A stretch of 6,006 nucleotides of DNA from positions 1-6,006 of the forward strand of contig CACYDO010000312.1 in assembly GCA_902773165.1 (NCBI GenBank), written 5' to 3'. Of this stretch, positions 5,905 to 6,006 are shown one piece after another (within the stretch, counting starts at the first letter, position 1; each line of letters opens with the position of its first letter). The position numbers were made by a program, and so were the translations under genes. The DNA is from an uncultured Ruminococcus sp. (GTDB lineage Bacteria > Bacillota > Clostridia > Oscillospirales > Acutalibacteraceae). The notes beneath the pieces were generated by a model, which did no database searches, was not told the DNA's origin, and worked only from the letters and a program-made list of their open reading frames with translations.

Positions 5905-5963
5905 TGTCGCCGCTGACGGTTCCGATTTTACTTTACCGTGACTATCACTTAGTCTCCGCGTTT
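5905..5963. repeat. Intergenic repeat, copy 3 (diverged, shortened)
   Basis: After TGTCGCCG it lacks the CGGGCGAGCG hairpin portion. It then aligns with copies 1 and 2 from TTCCGATTTTACTTTAC (5920-5936) through TTAGTCTCCGCGTTT (ending 5963), with five differences in the 27 bp between. It then passes into AT-rich sequence. Confidence 0.8.
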
Positions 5964-5991
5964 TGATATTTAAAGAAAAAGACGCGGAGAC
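5952..5991. repeat. Inverted repeat of the GTCTCCGCGT core
   Basis: GTCTCCGCGT (5952-5961) is perfectly complementary to ACGCGGAGAC (5982-5991) across a 20-nt AT-rich interval. The right arm is an inverted copy of the core of the repeat family. Bases after it, read on the minus strand, also resemble the unit (AAGTTGGTCTCC against CAGTTAGTCTCC), so an inverted unit probably continues beyond the window. Confidence 0.75.
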
Positions 5992-6006
5992 CAACTTCAG
6001 TTTACA

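Larger units (their letters stand above)
5721..6006. other. Non-coding, GC-rich intergenic repeat region
   Basis: No convincing coding frame exists on either strand from the promoter at 5718 to the window end. The stretch is visibly more GC-rich than the AT-rich leader beside it and is almost wholly made of related repeat units (listed separately) with several short hairpins. Its far boundary lies outside the window. Confidence 0.75.

Noticed and set aside
5721..5963. CRISPR array
   Set aside because: The units are about 73 bp with a single 27-bp interval, the third copy is diverged and joined differently, and the interval is partly complementary to the unit. There is no cas gene.

Overview
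The window looks like chromosomal DNA from a gut or rumen Clostridia species, most likely Ruminococcus or a close relative (Oscillospiraceae). The evidence is a type I dockerin at the C-terminus of a very large secreted Ig-like protein, a typical Firmicutes sigma-A promoter, strong purine-rich Shine-Dalgarno sites and moderate GC content. The genus is inferred from the dockerin and overall style, not from a marker gene.

Layout: (1) positions 1-74 hold the last codons of an unidentified plus-strand gene. (2) A strong intrinsic-terminator hairpin (97-135) follows, and its T-run ends exactly where the metA ribosome binding site begins. (3) metA (151-1071, +) encodes a 306-residue homoserine O-acyltransferase. 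It has the full Cys-His-Glu catalytic set and the Glu111 that marks acetyl-CoA-using members. (4) An 83-bp convergent gap holds a 14-bp-stem terminator, oriented mainly for the opposite gene. (5) A 1465-residue secreted protein is encoded on the minus strand (1155-5552). It consists of a signal peptide, about seven Ig-like/Big_2-type domains, two copies of a composite block (three GxGNYTGT-type beta domains plus a Cys/His motif) and a two-repeat dockerin. (6) Its leader is about 130 nt long, with a near-consensus promoter (TTGACA, 17 bp, TAAAAT) and a 17-bp perfect palindrome touching the Shine-Dalgarno. (7) From 5721 to the end is a non-coding, GC-rich array of a roughly 75-bp repeat: two near-identical copies exactly 100 bp apart, a third diverged copy, and the start of an inverted partial copy at the window edge.

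The two complete genes are convergent and functionally unrelated: a cytoplasmic methionine-biosynthesis enzyme, and an extracellular, probably cohesin-anchored, structural or adhesive protein. No CRISPR, transposase or known defence system is visible. The least explained items are the intergenic repeat array, the terminator pressed against the metA start, and the internally duplicated architecture of the dockerin protein.
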